From: Robertmurraya kyonggiensis
Lineage (GTDB): Bacteria; Bacillota; Bacilli; Bacillales; Cytobacillaceae
Reading direction: 5' to 3'
Length of the DNA: 64,000 bases
Assembly: GCF_005116465.1 (NCBI RefSeq)
Contig: NZ_SWBM01000010.1
Location: 1 to 64,000 of the forward strand
Below the pieces are notes generated by a model. The model searched no databases. It had not been told where the DNA came from and worked only from the letters and a program-made list of their open reading frames with translations. Positions 32,835-50,775 of this stretch are shown piece after piece. The position numbers and the translations under genes are program-made. Within the stretch, counting starts at the first letter, position 1, and every line of letters starts with the position of its first letter.

Positions 32835-34022
32835 ATGGGAAAAGCTAAATTTGACCGTTCAAAACCACACGTTAATATCGGAACTATTGGTCACGTTGAC
32901 CATGGTAAAACTACTTTAACAGCTGCTATCACAACTGTACTTGCAAAAGCAGGTGGCGGTGAAGCACGCGGATATGACCAAATCGATAACGCGCCAGAAG
33001 AAAAAGAGCGTGGAATCACAATCAACACTTCTCACGTTGAGTATGAAACTGCTAACCGTCACTATGCACACGTTGACTGCCCAGGACATGCTGACTATGT
33101 TAAGAACATGATCACTGGAGCTGCTCAAATGGACGGCGGTATCTTAGTAGTATCTGCTGCTGATGGCCCAATGCCACAAACTCGTGAGCACATCCTTTTA
33201 TCTCGTCAGGTAGGTGTACCTTACCTTGTTGTATTCATGAACAAGTGTGATATGGTAGACGACGAAGAGCTTCTTGAATTAGTAGAAATGGAAGTTCGTG
33301 ACCTATTATCAGAATATGAATTCCCTGGTGATGATATTCCTGTAATCAAGGGTTCTGCTCTTAAGGCTCTTGAAGGAGAAGCAGCTTGGGAAGAAAAAAT
33401 CGTTGAATTAATGAACGCTGTTGATGAGTATGTTCCAACTCCAACTCGTGACACTGAAAAGCCATTCATGATGCCAGTTGAGGATGTATTCTCAATCACT
33501 GGACGTGGAACTGTTGCTACTGGACGTGTAGAGCGCGGACAAGTAAAAGTTGGTGACGTAATCGAAATCATCGGTCTTGCTGAAGAGCCAAAATCAACAA
33601 CTGTAACAGGTGTTGAAATGTTCCGTAAGCTTCTTGATTATGCTGAAGCTGGAGATAACATCGGTGCACTTCTTCGTGGAGTTGCTCGTGAAGATATCCA
33701 ACGTGGTCAAGTACTTGCTAAGCCAGGTTCAATTACACCACACACAAAGTTCAAAGCTGAAGTTTACGTTTTATCAAAAGAAGAAGGTGGACGTCATACT
33801 CCATTCTTCACAAACTACCGTCCTCAGTTCTACTTCCGTACAACTGACGTAACTGGTATTTGTAATCTTCCTGAAGGCGTAGAAATGGTTATGCCTGGAG
33901 ATAACATCGAAATGACTGTAGAACTAATCGCTCCAATCGCTATCGAAGAAGGTACAAAGTTCTCTATCCGTGAGGGTGGACGTACTGTTGGCGCTGGTGT
34001 AGTTGCTACAATCCAAGAGTAA
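32835..34022 (+). CDS. tuf: Elongation factor Tu
   Basis: 395 aa GTPase delivering aminoacyl-tRNA. G1 [10 protein letters not shown] (19-28), [20 protein letters not shown]; three domains complete. Its codon choice is strongly biased, as expected for a top-expressed gene. AAAGGAGGATTT RBS. Confidence 0.98.
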   Translation: MGKAKFDRSKPHVNIGTIGHVDHGKTTLTAAITTVLAKAGGGEARGYDQIDNAPEEKERGITINTSHVEYETANRHYAHVDCPGHADYVKNMITGAAQMDGGILVVSAADGPMPQTREHILLSRQVGVPYLVVFMNKCDMVDDEELLELVEMEVRDLLSEYEFPGDDIPVIKGSALKALEGEAAWEEKIVELMNAVDEYVPTPTRDTEKPFMMPVEDVFSITGRGTVATGRVERGQVKVGDVIEIIGLAEEPKSTTVTGVEMFRKLLDYAEAGDNIGALLRGVAREDIQRGQVLAKPGSITPHTKFKAEVYVLSKEEGGRHTPFFTNYRPQFYFRTTDVTGICNLPEGVEMVMPGDNIEMTVELIAPIAIEEGTKFSIREGGRTVGAGVVATIQE

Positions 34023-34033
34023 TTATAATTGAT

Positions 34034-34067
34034 AAAAACAGATGGGTGACGACCCATCTGTTTTTTT
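34034..34067 (+). terminator. str operon terminator
   Basis: AAAAACAGATGGGT and ACCCATCTGTTTTTTT around GACG, 12 bp after tuf; also readable in reverse. Confidence 0.95.
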
Positions 34068-34830
34068 GTGTTTGATTCTGTTGGAGATGGGTGTTGATGT
34101 TGGGGAAGGTCGAAGTAAGAATTTCTTTGCCGCAACTATGGATGTTGAACCCAAATCTATTACTTTGAAAATAGGGATAAAAATTCCGGTTAAAACAGAA
34201 ATCTTAACAATTTTTCTGCAAATAAGCGGAATTTTTCCGGTTAAGCCATACATTTTTCATGATTTTAAGGCTTCTCAAGTCAATTAAGCGGAAAATCTCA
34301 GCCTATTTCAACTAATAACCATCAATCTAACGAAATAAACGGATTTTCTCCGGCTAATTAAGTGGGTACACCTTTTCGAAGAGATGAAAAATCAACAATG
34401 GCGGAGCCTTGCCGTCTAAAACATGAAATCGCATAAGAGTTCTAATATATATAGAAGAAACTCGTTTTCAAAAGAATAACGTTCTATCAGAGTAGAGAAT
34501 CTTATAAATGACGCAGGACTTTTCGGGAGTTATTGGGGGAAAGTTTGAGTGAAAGGTTTATGAAGACAACTATTCCAACCTTACAGCGAACAATGTCCTC
34601 ATAAACCAAAAGCTCACCAACTTACCGACATAATGCAAGTGCGTGGAGCGAAAATCAATCAGCGAAATCTCAACAAAATAAATAGAGAAAAGTACGTAGA
34701 ACACTTCCCAAAAAAGATTCCTCTATTTACCGTCTAATTCAATAGTTCGACTATTTCTCGCACACTTGAAAACATCGATACAAGCCTATATAATAAAAAA
34801 AGTGTGATGATAAAGAAATGAAATTATAGG
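34068..34830. repeat. Gene-free spacer with repeated CGGA/TCCG motifs
   Basis: Between tuf and the S10 promoter I find no convincing gene. Four related short motifs built on TAAGCGGAAWWTTTCCGGYTAA lie at about 34176-34194, 34221-34245, 34283-34302 and 34335-34361; the second is a near-perfect palindrome with arms CGGAA/TTCCG. The rest (34370-34830) shows no recognisable feature. An 81-codon open frame from 34042 starts inside the terminator and is not supported. Confidence 0.5.
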
Positions 34831-35300
<470 letters not shown>

Positions 35301-35377
35301 TTTCTATCTATAAAGATGTTACTAAGAAACTTAATCAATGAAATAAAACAAGATAATCCACAGGAGGTGTGACTATA

Positions 35378-36004
35378 ATGACCAAAGGAATCTTAGGAAG
35401 AAAAATCGGTATGACTCAAGTTTTTGCTGAAAATGGTGATCTTATCCCAGTAACAGTTGTTGAGGCTGCTCCAAACGTAGTTCTTCAAAAGAAATCCGAT
35501 GAAACTGACGGTTACGTATCAGTTCAATTAGGATTTGATGACAAACGTGAAAAGCTTTCAAACAAACCTGAAAAGGGACATGTTGCTAAAGCAAACACTG
35601 CTCCTAAGCGCTTCGTACGTGAATTCCGTGGAGAAGGCTTAGCTGAGTTAGAAGTTGGTCAGGAAGTCAAAGTAGATATTTTCGCTGAAGGCGATGTAGT
35701 AGATGTAACAGGAATCTCAAAGGGTAAAGGTTTCCAAGGCTCAATCAAGCGTCATGGACAATCTCGCGGACCAATGGCACACGGTTCTCGTTATCACCGT
35801 CGCCCAGGTTCAATGGGTCCTGTAGCTCCAAACCGCGTATTCAAAGGTAAAGCATTACCAGGACGTATGGGTGGAGAACAAGTAACTGTACAAAACCTTG
35901 AAATTGTAAAGGTTGACGTAGAACGTAACCTTCTATTAATTAAAGGAAACGTACCAGGAGCTAGAAAAGCTCTTTTAAAAATTAAAAGTGCGGTTAAAGC
36001 GTAA
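35378..36004 (+). CDS. rplC: 50S ribosomal protein uL3
   Basis: 208 aa early-assembly protein whose extended loop ([20 protein letters not shown]) reaches the peptidyl-transferase centre. ATG 35378 ([14 protein letters not shown]) behind CAGGAGGTGT; the in-frame GTG at 35369 lies inside the RBS. Confidence 0.96.
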   Translation: MTKGILGRKIGMTQVFAENGDLIPVTVVEAAPNVVLQKKSDETDGYVSVQLGFDDKREKLSNKPEKGHVAKANTAPKRFVREFRGEGLAELEVGQEVKVDIFAEGDVVDVTGISKGKGFQGSIKRHGQSRGPMAHGSRYHRRPGSMGPVAPNRVFKGKALPGRMGGEQVTVQNLEIVKVDVERNLLLIKGNVPGARKALLKIKSAVKA

Positions 36005-36033
36005 ATATTAAAGGCAGAAAGGAGGAAACAAGA

Positions 36034-36657
36034 ATGCCAAAAGTAACATTGTTTAACCAAGCTGGATCACAAGTTGGAGAAGTTGAACTTAACGATTCCA
36101 TCTTCGGGATTGAGCCTAATAACCATGTGTTATTTGAAGCTGTTGTAGCTCAAAGAGCTTCTTTACGTCAAGGAACTCATAAAACAAAAATTCGTTCTGA
36201 AGTAGCTGGTGGTGGTCGTAAGCCATGGCGTCAAAAAGGAACAGGTCGTGCTCGTCAAGGTTCGATTCGTTCTCCACAATGGCGCGGAGGTGGTACAGTA
36301 TTTGGACCAGTGCCTCGTAGCTATAGCTACAAATTACCTAAAAAGGTTCGTCGCTTAGCGATTAAATCTGCATTATCTTCTAAAGTATTAGAGGAAAGCA
36401 TTTTAGTAATTGAAAACCTTGCTTTCGAAACTCCAAAAACAAAAGACTTCAAAGGTTTCCTAAAAGGTCTTTCTGTTGAATCTAAAGCACTAATTGTTAC
36501 TGCTAACCTTGATGAGAACGTAGCATTATCTGCTCGTAACATCCCTGGTGTAACTGTAGTAACTGCTGAAGGAATCAACGTATTGGATGTTTTAGGTCAT
36601 GACAAGTTAATCATGACAAAAGCAGCGGTTGAAAAAGTAGAGGAGGTGCTTGCATAA
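36034..36657 (+). CDS. rplD: 50S ribosomal protein uL4
   Basis: 207 aa; globular domain plus the tunnel-lining loop [18 protein letters not shown] (about 60-77), the macrolide-relevant segment, unchanged. Its stop overlaps the rplW start by one base (TAATG). Confidence 0.97.
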   Translation: MPKVTLFNQAGSQVGEVELNDSIFGIEPNNHVLFEAVVAQRASLRQGTHKTKIRSEVAGGGRKPWRQKGTGRARQGSIRSPQWRGGGTVFGPVPRSYSYKLPKKVRRLAIKSALSSKVLEESILVIENLAFETPKTKDFKGFLKGLSVESKALIVTANLDENVALSARNIPGVTVVTAEGINVLDVLGHDKLIMTKAAVEKVEEVLA

Positions 36658-36941
36658 TGGATGCACGCGAAATCATTAAGCGCCCCGTTATCACTGAACG
36701 TTCAACTGACTTAATGTCTGAGAAAAAATATACATTTGAAGTTGACGTTAGAGCGAACAAAACTCAAGTTAAAGATGCTGTAGAGGAAATCTTTGGTGTT
36801 CAAGTTGAGAAAGTAAACGTTCTGAACTATAAAGGCAAATTCAAGCGCATGGGTAAATTCGGCGGTTACACTAACAAACGTCGTAAAGCCATCGTTAAAT
36901 TAACAGCAGACAGCAAAGAAATCGAATTCTTTGAGGTTTAA
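36657..36941 (+). CDS. rplW: 50S ribosomal protein uL23
   Basis: 94 aa protein at the tunnel exit, docking site for trigger factor and [24 protein letters not shown] is the conserved N-terminal part. Overlap with rplD implies coupled translation. Confidence 0.97.
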   Translation: MDAREIIKRPVITERSTDLMSEKKYTFEVDVRANKTQVKDAVEEIFGVQVEKVNVLNYKGKFKRMGKFGGYTNKRRKAIVKLTADSKEIEFFEV

Positions 36942-36972
36942 TTCATTAAAACAAGAAGAGGAGGGAAAATAA

Positions 36973-37803
<831 letters not shown>

Positions 37804-37812
37804 CGGGATTGA

Positions 37813-38142
<330 letters not shown>

Positions 38143-38159
38143 TGAGAGGAGGCATTCTG

Positions 38160-39789
<1,630 letters not shown>

Positions 39790-39811
39790 TCTTTGAGAGG
39801 AGGTTCGCACA

Positions 39812-40075
39812 ATGAGTGAACGCAACCAACGCAAAGTTTACACTGGACGTGTTGTTTCAGACAAGATGGATAAGACGGTTACTGTTCTTGTAGAAACATA
39901 CAAAAAGCATCCGTTATACGGTAAACGCGTTAAGTACTCTAAAAAGTACAAAGCTCATGATGAGCAGAACCAAGCAAAAGTTGGCGATATCGTCCGCATC
40001 ATGGAAACTCGCCCACTATCCGCAACAAAACGCTTCCGTTTAGTTGAAGTAGTAGAAAAAGCTGTAATTATTTAA
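39812..40075 (+). CDS. rpsQ: 30S ribosomal protein uS17
   Basis: 87 aa primary 16S-binding OB-fold protein; [22 protein letters not shown] start and [17 protein letters not shown] end. AGAGGAGGTTC RBS. Confidence 0.97.
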   Translation: MSERNQRKVYTGRVVSDKMDKTVTVLVETYKKHPLYGKRVKYSKKYKAHDEQNQAKVGDIVRIMETRPLSATKRFRLVEVVEKAVII

Positions 40076-40088
40076 TGATCGGAATTAG

Positions 40089-40484
<396 letters not shown>

Positions 40485-40520
40485 TTTCAAATCAAATTGC
40501 CTTTAAGGAGGTGCGAACAG

Positions 40521-40832
40521 ATGCATGTAAAAAAAGGTGATAAAGTAATGGTCATCTCTGGTAAGGATAAGGGCAAAACAGGAGTAGTTTTAGCTGCGTT
40601 CCCTAAACAAAGCCGTGTCTTAGTTGAAGGAATTAACATCGTTAAAAAGCACTCTAAGCCAAATCAATTGAATCCACAAGGTGGAATCATCAGCCAAGAG
40701 GCACCTATTCATGTATCAAACGTAATGCCAATCGATCCTAAGTCTGGTGAGCCAACTCGCGTAGGCTATAAAGTGGAAGATGGCAAGAAAGTACGTGTTG
40801 CAAAAAAATCCGGTGAAGTTCTAGATAAATAG
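40521..40832 (+). CDS. rplX: 50S ribosomal protein uL24
   Basis: 103 aa assembly initiator with a KOW motif ([20 protein letters not shown], about 4-23). ATG 40521 follows AAGGAGGTGCG; an upstream in-frame start at 40497 would place the RBS inside the coding region. Confidence 0.95.
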   Translation: MHVKKGDKVMVISGKDKGKTGVVLAAFPKQSRVLVEGINIVKKHSKPNQLNPQGGIISQEAPIHVSNVMPIDPKSGEPTRVGYKVEDGKKVRVAKKSGEVLDK

Positions 40833-40858
40833 TTCAAAAAAGAAGGGAGGTACTATGA

Positions 40859-41398
<540 letters not shown>

Positions 41399-41408
41399 TA
41401 ATCGCTAA

Positions 41409-41612
<204 letters not shown>

Positions 41613-41642
41613 ACCCCATTTCTGGGAAGGAGGTAAAAAACA

Positions 41643-42041
41643 ATGGTCATGACAGATCCAATTGCAGATTTGCTAACTCGCATCCGTAATGCGAATATGG
41701 TTCGTCACGAAAAATTAGAGGTTCCTGCTTCTAATATCAAGAAAGAGATCGCTGAAATTTTAAAGCGTGAAGGTTTCATTCGTGATGTTGAATATATCGA
41801 GGATAACAAGCAAGGCATCATTCGTATTTTCTTGAAATATGGTGCAAACAACGAACGTGTTATCACAGGTCTAAAACGTATCAGCAAACCTGGTCTTCGT
41901 GTTTATGCAAAAACTAACGAAGTACCACGCGTACTTAACGGACTTGGTATCGCATTAGTATCTACTTCTCAAGGCGTTCTTACAGACAAAGAAGCTCGCG
42001 CTAAACAAGTTGGCGGAGAAGTATTAGCATACGTTTGGTAA
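41643..42041 (+). CDS. rpsH: 30S ribosomal protein uS8
   Basis: 132 aa central-domain organiser; [18 protein letters not shown] start and [13 protein letters not shown] near the end. In E. coli its homologue represses the spc operon by binding at the L5 start; no such site was identified here. Confidence 0.97.
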   Translation: MVMTDPIADLLTRIRNANMVRHEKLEVPASNIKKEIAEILKREGFIRDVEYIEDNKQGIIRIFLKYGANNERVITGLKRISKPGLRVYAKTNEVPRVLNGLGIALVSTSQGVLTDKEARAKQVGGEVLAYVW

Positions 42042-42072
42042 TAGAGTTTCTTAAAGAATGGAGGTGCAATAA

Positions 42073-42609
42073 ATGTCTCGTGTAGGTAAAAAACCAATTG
42101 AAATTCCAGCTGGTGTGACCGTTACTCTTAACGGAAGCGTGGCTACTGTAAAAGGACCTAAAGGGGAATTGACTCGTGCATTCAACCCTGATATGGAAAT
42201 CGTCGTTTCAGAGAACGTAATTAGCGTAGTTCGTCCTTCAGAATCTAAAGAACACCGTACTATTCACGGTACAACTCGTGCGCTTCTAGCAAACATGGTT
42301 GAAGGTGTATCTAAAGGTTTTGAAAGAAACTTAGAGCTTATCGGTGTCGGTTACCGTGCTCAAAAGCAAGGCAAAAAGCTTGTTTTAAACGTTGGTTACT
42401 CTCATCCTGTTGAGATCGATCCTGAAGAAGGCCTTGAAATCGAAGTTCCTTCTAATACAAAGGTAATTGTAAAAGGTATCAGCAAAGAGCGCGTAGGTGC
42501 TTTAGCTGCTAACATTCGTGATGTACGTCCTCCAGAGCCTTACAAAGGTAAAGGGATCCGTTACGAAGGCGAATTTGTTCGTCGTAAAGAAGGTAAAACA
42601 GGTAAGTAA
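42073..42609 (+). CDS. rplF: 50S ribosomal protein uL6
   Basis: 178 aa, two related alpha/beta domains, near the sarcin-ricin loop. [15 protein letters not shown] start and the C-terminal [17 protein letters not shown] motif are intact. Confidence 0.97.
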   Translation: MSRVGKKPIEIPAGVTVTLNGSVATVKGPKGELTRAFNPDMEIVVSENVISVVRPSESKEHRTIHGTTRALLANMVEGVSKGFERNLELIGVGYRAQKQGKKLVLNVGYSHPVEIDPEEGLEIEVPSNTKVIVKGISKERVGALAANIRDVRPPEPYKGKGIRYEGEFVRRKEGKTGK

Positions 42610-42641
42610 TGCCGCGTAGGTAAACGAAAGGAGTGACCTAA

Positions 42642-43528
<887 letters not shown>

Positions 43529-43541
43529 GGGGGGAAAGCAA

Positions 43542-43724
43542 ATGGCTAACAAATTAGAAATTACCCTCACTCGCAGTGTAATTGGTCGCCCACAGGATCA
43601 AAAGGATACTGTTAAAGCATTAGGCTTACGCAAAATGCATCAAACAGTTGAGAAAAATGATAACCCTGCAATCCGTGGAATGATCAACAAAGTTGCTCAC
43701 TTAGTAACGGTTAAAGAAATATAA
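43542..43724 (+). CDS. rpmD: 50S ribosomal protein uL30
   Basis: 60 aa; short bacterial form, [20 protein letters not shown] and [28 protein letters not shown]. Confidence 0.96.
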   Translation: MANKLEITLTRSVIGRPQDQKDTVKALGLRKMHQTVEKNDNPAIRGMINKVAHLVTVKEI

Positions 43725-43756
43725 TTCAATTCTTCTTCAAATAAGGAGGTGCCAAC

Positions 43757-44197
43757 ATGAAACTTCATGAATTAAAACCTGCAGAAGGATCTCGTCATGA
43801 GCGTAAGCGCAAAGGACGCGGTATTGGTTCTGGTAACGGTAAAACTGCTGGTAAAGGTCATAAAGGTCAAAATGCTCGTTCAGGCGGTGGCGTACGTCCA
43901 GGCTTCGAGGGTGGTCAAACACCTTTATTCAGACGTTTACCGAAGCGCGGCTTTACAAACATCAACCGTAAAGAATTCGCTATCGTTAACCTTGATACGC
44001 TGAATCGCTTTGAAGACGGAACAGAAGTAACTCCAGAACTTCTTGTTGAAACAGGTGTCGTAAGCAAAGAATTAGCAGGAATCAAGATTCTTGCTAAAGG
44101 GAAGTTAGAGAAAAAGCTTACAGTGAAAGCTCATAAATTCTCCTCTGCTGCGAAGGAAGCTATTGAAGCTGCCGGCGGTAACATCGAGGTGATTTAA
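43757..44197 (+). CDS. rplO: 50S ribosomal protein uL15
   Basis: 146 aa; glycine-rich basic N-terminal arm (about 14-50) threads 23S rRNA, globular C-terminus. The stop overlaps the secY ATG by one base. Confidence 0.97.
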   Translation: MKLHELKPAEGSRHERKRKGRGIGSGNGKTAGKGHKGQNARSGGGVRPGFEGGQTPLFRRLPKRGFTNINRKEFAIVNLDTLNRFEDGTEVTPELLVETGVVSKELAGIKILAKGKLEKKLTVKAHKFSSAAKEAIEAAGGNIEVI

Positions 44198-45489
44198 TGT
44201 TTCAGACAATCTCCAATTTTATGCGCGTGGGTGATATAAGACGAAAAATCATATTCACCCTTTTAATGTTGATTGTATTCCGTATTGGTACATTTATTCC
44301 TGTTCCAGGAGTAGATGCTGATGTATTAAAAGCACAAGACGAACTAAGTGTGTTTGGGGTTCTAAATACATTTGGTGGAGGCGCACTCTTAAACTTTTCC
44401 ATTTTAGCAATGGGCATCATGCCGTATATCACGGCATCGATTATCATCCAATTGTTACAAATGGATGTTGTTCCGAAGTTCACGGAATGGTCTAAGCAAG
44501 GAGAAGTTGGTCGTCGTAAACTAGCGCAGTTTACTCGCTATTTTACAATCGTACTTGGTTTTATTCAGGCATTAGGTATGTCTTATGGATTCAATAACCT
44601 TGCTGGCGGTATGTTAATTCATAACCCAGGAATCGCATCTTATTTGCTAATTGCCACTGTATTAACAGCTGGTACAGCATTTTTGATGTGGTTAGGGGAG
44701 CAGATTACAACTAAAGGTGTAGGGAACGGAATCTCCATTATTATCTTTGCTGGTATCGTTGCAGGAATTCCTTCAACATTAAACCAAATTTATGCTCAAC
44801 AATTTGAAGATGCTGGAGACCAGCTATTCATCCGTATTATCACAATGTTACTACTTCTAGTAGCTGTGATTGCAATTGTTGTGGGTGTTATTTTCGTTAA
44901 CCAAGCGTTACGTAAAATCCCAATTCAATATGCAAAGCGTATGGTAGCAGGGCGTATGCCTTCTGGTCAGACATCCCATTTACCGTTAAAAGTAAATGCT
45001 GCTGGTGTTATTCCTGTTATCTTTGCGATTTCCTTTATTGTAACACCAACAACCATTGTTCAATTCTTTGATCAAAATGATGTTACATTATGGATTCAAA
45101 AAGTGTTTGATTACACACAACCAATCGGTATGGTTATATATAGTGCATTAATTATTGCATTCGCATATTTCTATGCCTTCATTCAAGTGAACCCTGAACA
45201 GGTTGCTGAAAACCTGAAAAAACAGGGTGGTTATGTTCCAGGTATTCGTCCAGGGAAGAATACACAGGAATATTTAACTCGTGTCTTATATCGTTTAACA
45301 TTAGTTGGTTCGATTTTCTTAGCAGCAATTGCCATTTTACCGGTGTTCTTCGTGAAATTTGCCGGTTTACCACAATCTGCACAAATCGGCGGTACAAGTT
45401 TGCTCATCGTAATTGGTGTAGCACTTGAGACGATGAAGCAGCTTGAATCTCAGCTTGTTAAACGTCACTATAAAGGTTTCATTAAATAA
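44197..45489 (+). CDS. secY: SecY, protein translocase channel
   Basis: 430 aa with ten hydrophobic helices forming the SecYEG pore; the plug/TM2 segment ([19 protein letters not shown]) and cytoplasmic loop [10 protein letters not shown] are recognisable. Coupled to rplO and followed by adk, the usual spc-operon order. Confidence 0.97.
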   Translation: MFQTISNFMRVGDIRRKIIFTLLMLIVFRIGTFIPVPGVDADVLKAQDELSVFGVLNTFGGGALLNFSILAMGIMPYITASIIIQLLQMDVVPKFTEWSKQGEVGRRKLAQFTRYFTIVLGFIQALGMSYGFNNLAGGMLIHNPGIASYLLIATVLTAGTAFLMWLGEQITTKGVGNGISIIIFAGIVAGIPSTLNQIYAQQFEDAGDQLFIRIITMLLLLVAVIAIVVGVIFVNQALRKIPIQYAKRMVAGRMPSGQTSHLPLKVNAAGVIPVIFAISFIVTPTTIVQFFDQNDVTLWIQKVFDYTQPIGMVIYSALIIAFAYFYAFIQVNPEQVAENLKKQGGYVPGIRPGKNTQEYLTRVLYRLTLVGSIFLAAIAILPVFFVKFAGLPQSAQIGGTSLLIVIGVALETMKQLESQLVKRHYKGFIK

Positions 45490-45533
45490 ATCGGTTGTGG
45501 GGACGTTTGGTTCCCATACCGTTTTAGCCTTAA

Positions 45534-46942
<1,409 letters not shown>

Positions 46943-46956
46943 AATTAGGTGATTTT

Positions 46957-47244
46957 ATGGTTGGTTACGATTCACGTCCAGAATTAGGGCAAATAGTCTT
47001 AATTTCTCACGGACGAGACGCAGGTCAGTATGCTATAATAGTAGGGTTGTTAGACAATCGGTTTGTTTTTCTGGCTGACGGTGATAAAAAGAAATTTGAT
47101 CAACCGAAGAAGAAGAATATACTACATCTTAAGCTTATTGATTTTGTATCTCCAGAAGTTCAAAGAAGTTTATTAGAAACCGGTCGCGTAACTAACGGAA
47201 AACTCCGATATGCATTAAATAAGTTTGAATCGAGTAAAAGGTAG
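46957..47244 (+). CDS. ybzG: KOW-domain RNA-binding protein (L14e-like)
   Basis: 95 aa small protein found between map and infA in Bacillaceae. The N-terminal [34 protein letters not shown] resembles a KOW/SH3-like barrel; the C-terminus is basic. A ribosome-associated role is proposed from context only. RBS is weak (TAGGTGATTTT). Confidence 0.85.
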   Translation: MVGYDSRPELGQIVLISHGRDAGQYAIIVGLLDNRFVFLADGDKKKFDQPKKKNILHLKLIDFVSPEVQRSLLETGRVTNGKLRYALNKFESSKR

Positions 47245-47268
47245 GATTTTTTCACTTAGTGAAAAATC
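47245..47268. repeat. Hairpin repeat, copy 5
   Basis: GATTTTTTCAC-TTA-GTGAAAAATC, 24 bp, same outer arms as the 25-bp family but inner bases TCAC/GTGA and a one-base shorter loop. It starts immediately after the ybzG stop codon. Confidence 0.6.
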
Positions 47269-47294
47269 TTTATTAAGAAGGGAGTTCGAGTTCG

Positions 47295-47513
47295 ATGGCG
47301 AAAGATGATGTAATTGAAATTGAAGGTACAGTACTTGAGACTTTGCCAAATGCAATGTTTAAGGTAGAATTAGAAAATGGTCATACTGTGTTGGCTCATG
47401 TTTCTGGTAAAATTCGTATGCACTTCATCCGTATTTTACCTGGGGACAAAGTAACTGTTGAGCTATCTCCATATGACTTAACACGCGGAAGAATTACTTA
47501 TCGCTTTAAATAG
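47295..47513 (+). CDS. infA: Translation initiation factor IF-1
   Basis: 72 aa OB-fold factor closing the A site during initiation: [20 protein letters not shown] start and [11 protein letters not shown] end. AAGGGAGTTCGAG RBS. Confidence 0.97.
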   Translation: MAKDDVIEIEGTVLETLPNAMFKVELENGHTVLAHVSGKIRMHFIRILPGDKVTVELSPYDLTRGRITYRFK

Positions 47514-47663
<150 letters not shown>

Positions 47664-47684
47664 TATTAAGGAGGTGCGCATATA

Positions 47685-48050
47685 ATGGCACGTATTGCTG
47701 GTGTAGACGTCCCACGTGAAAAACGTGTAGTGATTTCTCTAACATACATCTATGGTATTGGTAAAAGTACAGCACAAAAGGTTTTAGCTGATGCTGGTGT
47801 TTCTGAAAACACTCGTGTTCGCGATTTAACTGAGGATGAATTAAACAAAATCCGTGAAATCATCGACAAGCTAAAGGTTGAAGGTGACCTTCGTCGTGAA
47901 GTATCTTTAAACATCAAGCGCTTAATGGAGATCGGAAGTTTCCGTGGTCTTCGTCATCGTCGTGGTTTACCTGTTCGTGGTCAAAACACTAAGAACAACG
48001 CTCGTACTCGTAAAGGCCCACGTAAAACTGTAGCTAACAAGAAGAAATAA
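47685..48050 (+). CDS. rpsM: 30S ribosomal protein uS13
   Basis: 121 aa head protein making bridges B1a/b; helix-two-turn-helix core and the basic tail ([20 protein letters not shown]) that reaches P-site tRNA. Confidence 0.97.
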   Translation: MARIAGVDVPREKRVVISLTYIYGIGKSTAQKVLADAGVSENTRVRDLTEDELNKIREIIDKLKVEGDLRREVSLNIKRLMEIGSFRGLRHRRGLPVRGQNTKNNARTRKGPRKTVANKKK

Positions 48051-48072
48051 TCGGTAAAGGAGGTTACTTTAA

Positions 48073-48462
<390 letters not shown>

Positions 48463-48509
48463 TTTTTCTGTATAGAATTTAAATCCCTGTCTATAATGGG
48501 AAAAGGTAA

Positions 48510-48534
48510 GATATTTTCACTGCTGTGAAAAATC
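48510..48534. repeat. Hairpin repeat, copy 6
   Basis: GATATTTTCAC-TGCT-GTGAAAAATC, 25 bp, same layout as copies 1 and 2 (8+3+4+3+7) with the inner triplet changed to CAC/GTG and still paired. It lies in the 206-bp gap between rpsK and rpoA, which also holds TATAAT (48492-48497), a possible -10 without a clear -35. Confidence 0.75.
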
Positions 48535-48617
48535 TACGATACTAAATTTTTTCTGAATAAATACAGAATCATTAATCCAGTTGTTGTGCACAATCGGGAA
48601 CGTATACAGGGGGAATT

Positions 48618-48637
48618 TCAGTTAAGGTTTTAACTGA
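48618..48637 (+). other. Hairpin in rpoA leader
   Basis: TCAGTTAA-GGTT-TTAACTGA, perfect 8-bp stem, no T-tract, 31 bp before rpoA. A similar spot is known for translational control by S4 in other bacteria, but no pseudoknot was established here. Confidence 0.45.
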
Positions 48638-48668
48638 GATTTCGACGTTTTGAAGGAGGGTATATTTG

Positions 48669-49613
48669 ATGATCGAAATAGAAAAACCAAAAATCGAAAC
48701 GGTTGAGATCAGCGATGATGCAAAGTATGGGAAGTTCGTCGTAGAACCACTTGAGCGTGGATATGGTACTACTTTGGGTAACTCCTTACGTCGTATCCTA
48801 TTATCGTCACTCCCAGGTGCCGCTGTCACATCGATTCAAGCTGACGGGGTACTTCATGAGTTTCAAACAATTGAAGGCGTCGTTGAAGATGTTACATCTA
48901 TCATTCTTAATATTAAGAAGCTTGCCCTTAAGATTTACTCTGATGAAGAGAAGACTCTTGAGATTGATGTGCAAGGTGAAGGTGTTGTAACAGCCGCCGA
49001 TATTACTCATGATAGTGATGTTGAGATTCTGAATCCAGATCTTCACATTGCGACCCTTGGTAAGAATGGTAATTTGCGTATGCGATTAACGGCAAGACGT
49101 GGTCGAGGTTATACGCCTGCTGATCAAAACAAGAGAGAAGATCAACCGATCGGTGTTATTCCAATCGATTCTATCTATACTCCTGTTTCACGTGTTGCTT
49201 TCCAAGTTGAAAACACACGTGTTGGTCAAATGACAAACTATGACAAATTAACCCTCGATGTATGGACTGACGGAAGTACAGGTCCACAGGATGCGATTGC
49301 TCTAGGTGCAAAGATTTTCACTGAGCATTTAAACATCTTCGTTGGTTTAACTGATGAAGCACAAAATGCTGAAATCATGGTCGAAAAAGAAGAAGATCAA
49401 AAAGAAAAAGTTCTTGAGATGACAATTGAGGAACTAGATTTATCTGTTCGTTCATATAACTGCTTAAAGCGTGCTGGTATCAACACTGTTCAGGAATTAG
49501 CTAATAAGACTGAAGAAGATATGATGAAGGTACGTAATTTAGGACGTAAATCTCTTGAAGAAGTAAAACATAAATTAGAGGAGCTTGGACTAGGCTTACG
49601 CAAAGACGACTGA
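48669..49613 (+). CDS. rpoA: RpoA, RNA polymerase alpha subunit
   Basis: 314 aa. N-terminal dimerisation domain with [17 protein letters not shown]; flexible linker around 230-245; C-terminal DNA-binding domain with [18 protein letters not shown] and [13 protein letters not shown] 48669 preferred over the TTG three bases upstream; AAGGAGGGT RBS. Confidence 0.97.
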   Translation: MIEIEKPKIETVEISDDAKYGKFVVEPLERGYGTTLGNSLRRILLSSLPGAAVTSIQADGVLHEFQTIEGVVEDVTSIILNIKKLALKIYSDEEKTLEIDVQGEGVVTAADITHDSDVEILNPDLHIATLGKNGNLRMRLTARRGRGYTPADQNKREDQPIGVIPIDSIYTPVSRVAFQVENTRVGQMTNYDKLTLDVWTDGSTGPQDAIALGAKIFTEHLNIFVGLTDEAQNAEIMVEKEEDQKEKVLEMTIEELDLSVRSYNCLKRAGINTVQELANKTEEDMMKVRNLGRKSLEEVKHKLEELGLGLRKDD

Positions 49614-49652
49614 AAAGTTGGCATCGTGTAGGACAAACCCAAGAACTGATGA

Positions 49653-50039
<387 letters not shown>

Positions 50040-50053
50040 TATCATTTTCTAAC

Positions 50054-50101
50054 AACAAGGGCATGGGACAGTTTGAACAGAACGTGTTCATGTCCTTGTT
50101 T
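50054..50101 (+). terminator. alpha operon terminator
   Basis: AACAAGGGCATGGGACA pairs with TGTTCATGTCCTTGTT around a 14-base loop; the T-tract is short. Confidence 0.65.
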
Positions 50102-50227
50102 ACTATCACCGCCTTTTTAAGGATTTAAGCCAACACTGAGTGTTATGATGAGCATGCATTGGATTATTATTATAACGCGCTGGACAGGTTTTTATGAGTT
50201 TATCGCGCGCATGTCTCGTCTAGCTCA

Positions 50228-50270
50228 TGCACCTCTTTTATGACGATAAAAGAGGTGCAGGCTTTATTTC
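50228..50270. terminator. Strong hairpin, terminator-like
   Basis: TGCACCTCTTTTAT-GACG-ATAAAAGAGGTGCA is a perfect 14-bp stem followed by GGCTTTATTTC. It lies in the 736-base gene-free region between rplQ and ecfA1. Confidence 0.6.
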
Positions 50271-50354
50271 AAATTTTGAGCCAAATGGAAGACATTTGCT
50301 ATAAAAGAATATTGCTATCATTTTCGTCTTAAATTTATAATGTCTTCGATAAAA

Positions 50355-50386
50355 CAGGCTCGCCAAATGGCGAGTTTTCTTTTTTA
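50355..50386 (+). terminator. Intrinsic terminator
   Basis: GGCTCGCC-AAAT-GGCGAG followed by TTTTCTTTTTT, a textbook shape. With the two hairpins upstream, three terminator-like elements follow rplQ although only one operon needs ending. Confidence 0.75.
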
Positions 50387-50401
50387 TATGGACTGTTTGG
50401 T

Positions 50402-50610
50402 TCATGCGGACAGTATTTGCTGGAATCATGAAATAGTTGTCTTCATGGAAGGTTTATACGGACACTATTTGCCTGGGTGCTTTGAATAGTGTCTTTATGA
50501 GCCTCTCATGCGGACACTATTTGTTGGATTCCTTTGAATAGTGTCTTTATGAGCTCTTCATGCAGACACTATTTGCCGAATTCGTGCAATAGTTGTCTTT
50601 ATGAACTATC
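50402..50610. repeat. Tandem array of four hairpin repeats, period about 52 bp
   Basis: Units start near 50403, 50458, 50507 and 50559. Each has the form CATGCGGACACTATTTG, a variable 10-14 bp, then AATAGTGTCTTTATGA, so GACACTATT pairs with AATAGTGTC inside every unit. Units 2 and 3 are closest to each other; units 1 and 4 have base changes (GACAGTATTTG, AATAGTTGTC). A fragment resembling the repeat boundary (TTGTCTTCATGCG) recurs just after the array. No open frame or cas gene accompanies it. Confidence 0.75.
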
Positions 50611-50775
50611 CACAAAGACGTTAAAGAGTTATTTTGTTGATGATTGTCTTCATGCGCACCAAAATCAACTTTTTAAATACGGCTAGTATCGATCACTATT
50701 AAAAAAATGGTATAGTAGATTTCGTTAAGAGAATAGAAAAGTTTAGTGAAGCAGAGCTGAGAGGAGGACGACATA

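Noticed and set aside
34042-34287. An 81-codon frame after tuf
   Set aside because: It begins within the tuf terminator, has no RBS and its sequence is made of the repeated CGGA/TCCG motifs.
50402-50610. CRISPR array
   Set aside because: The units are themselves hairpins with variable loops, no unique spacers of constant length, and no cas genes.
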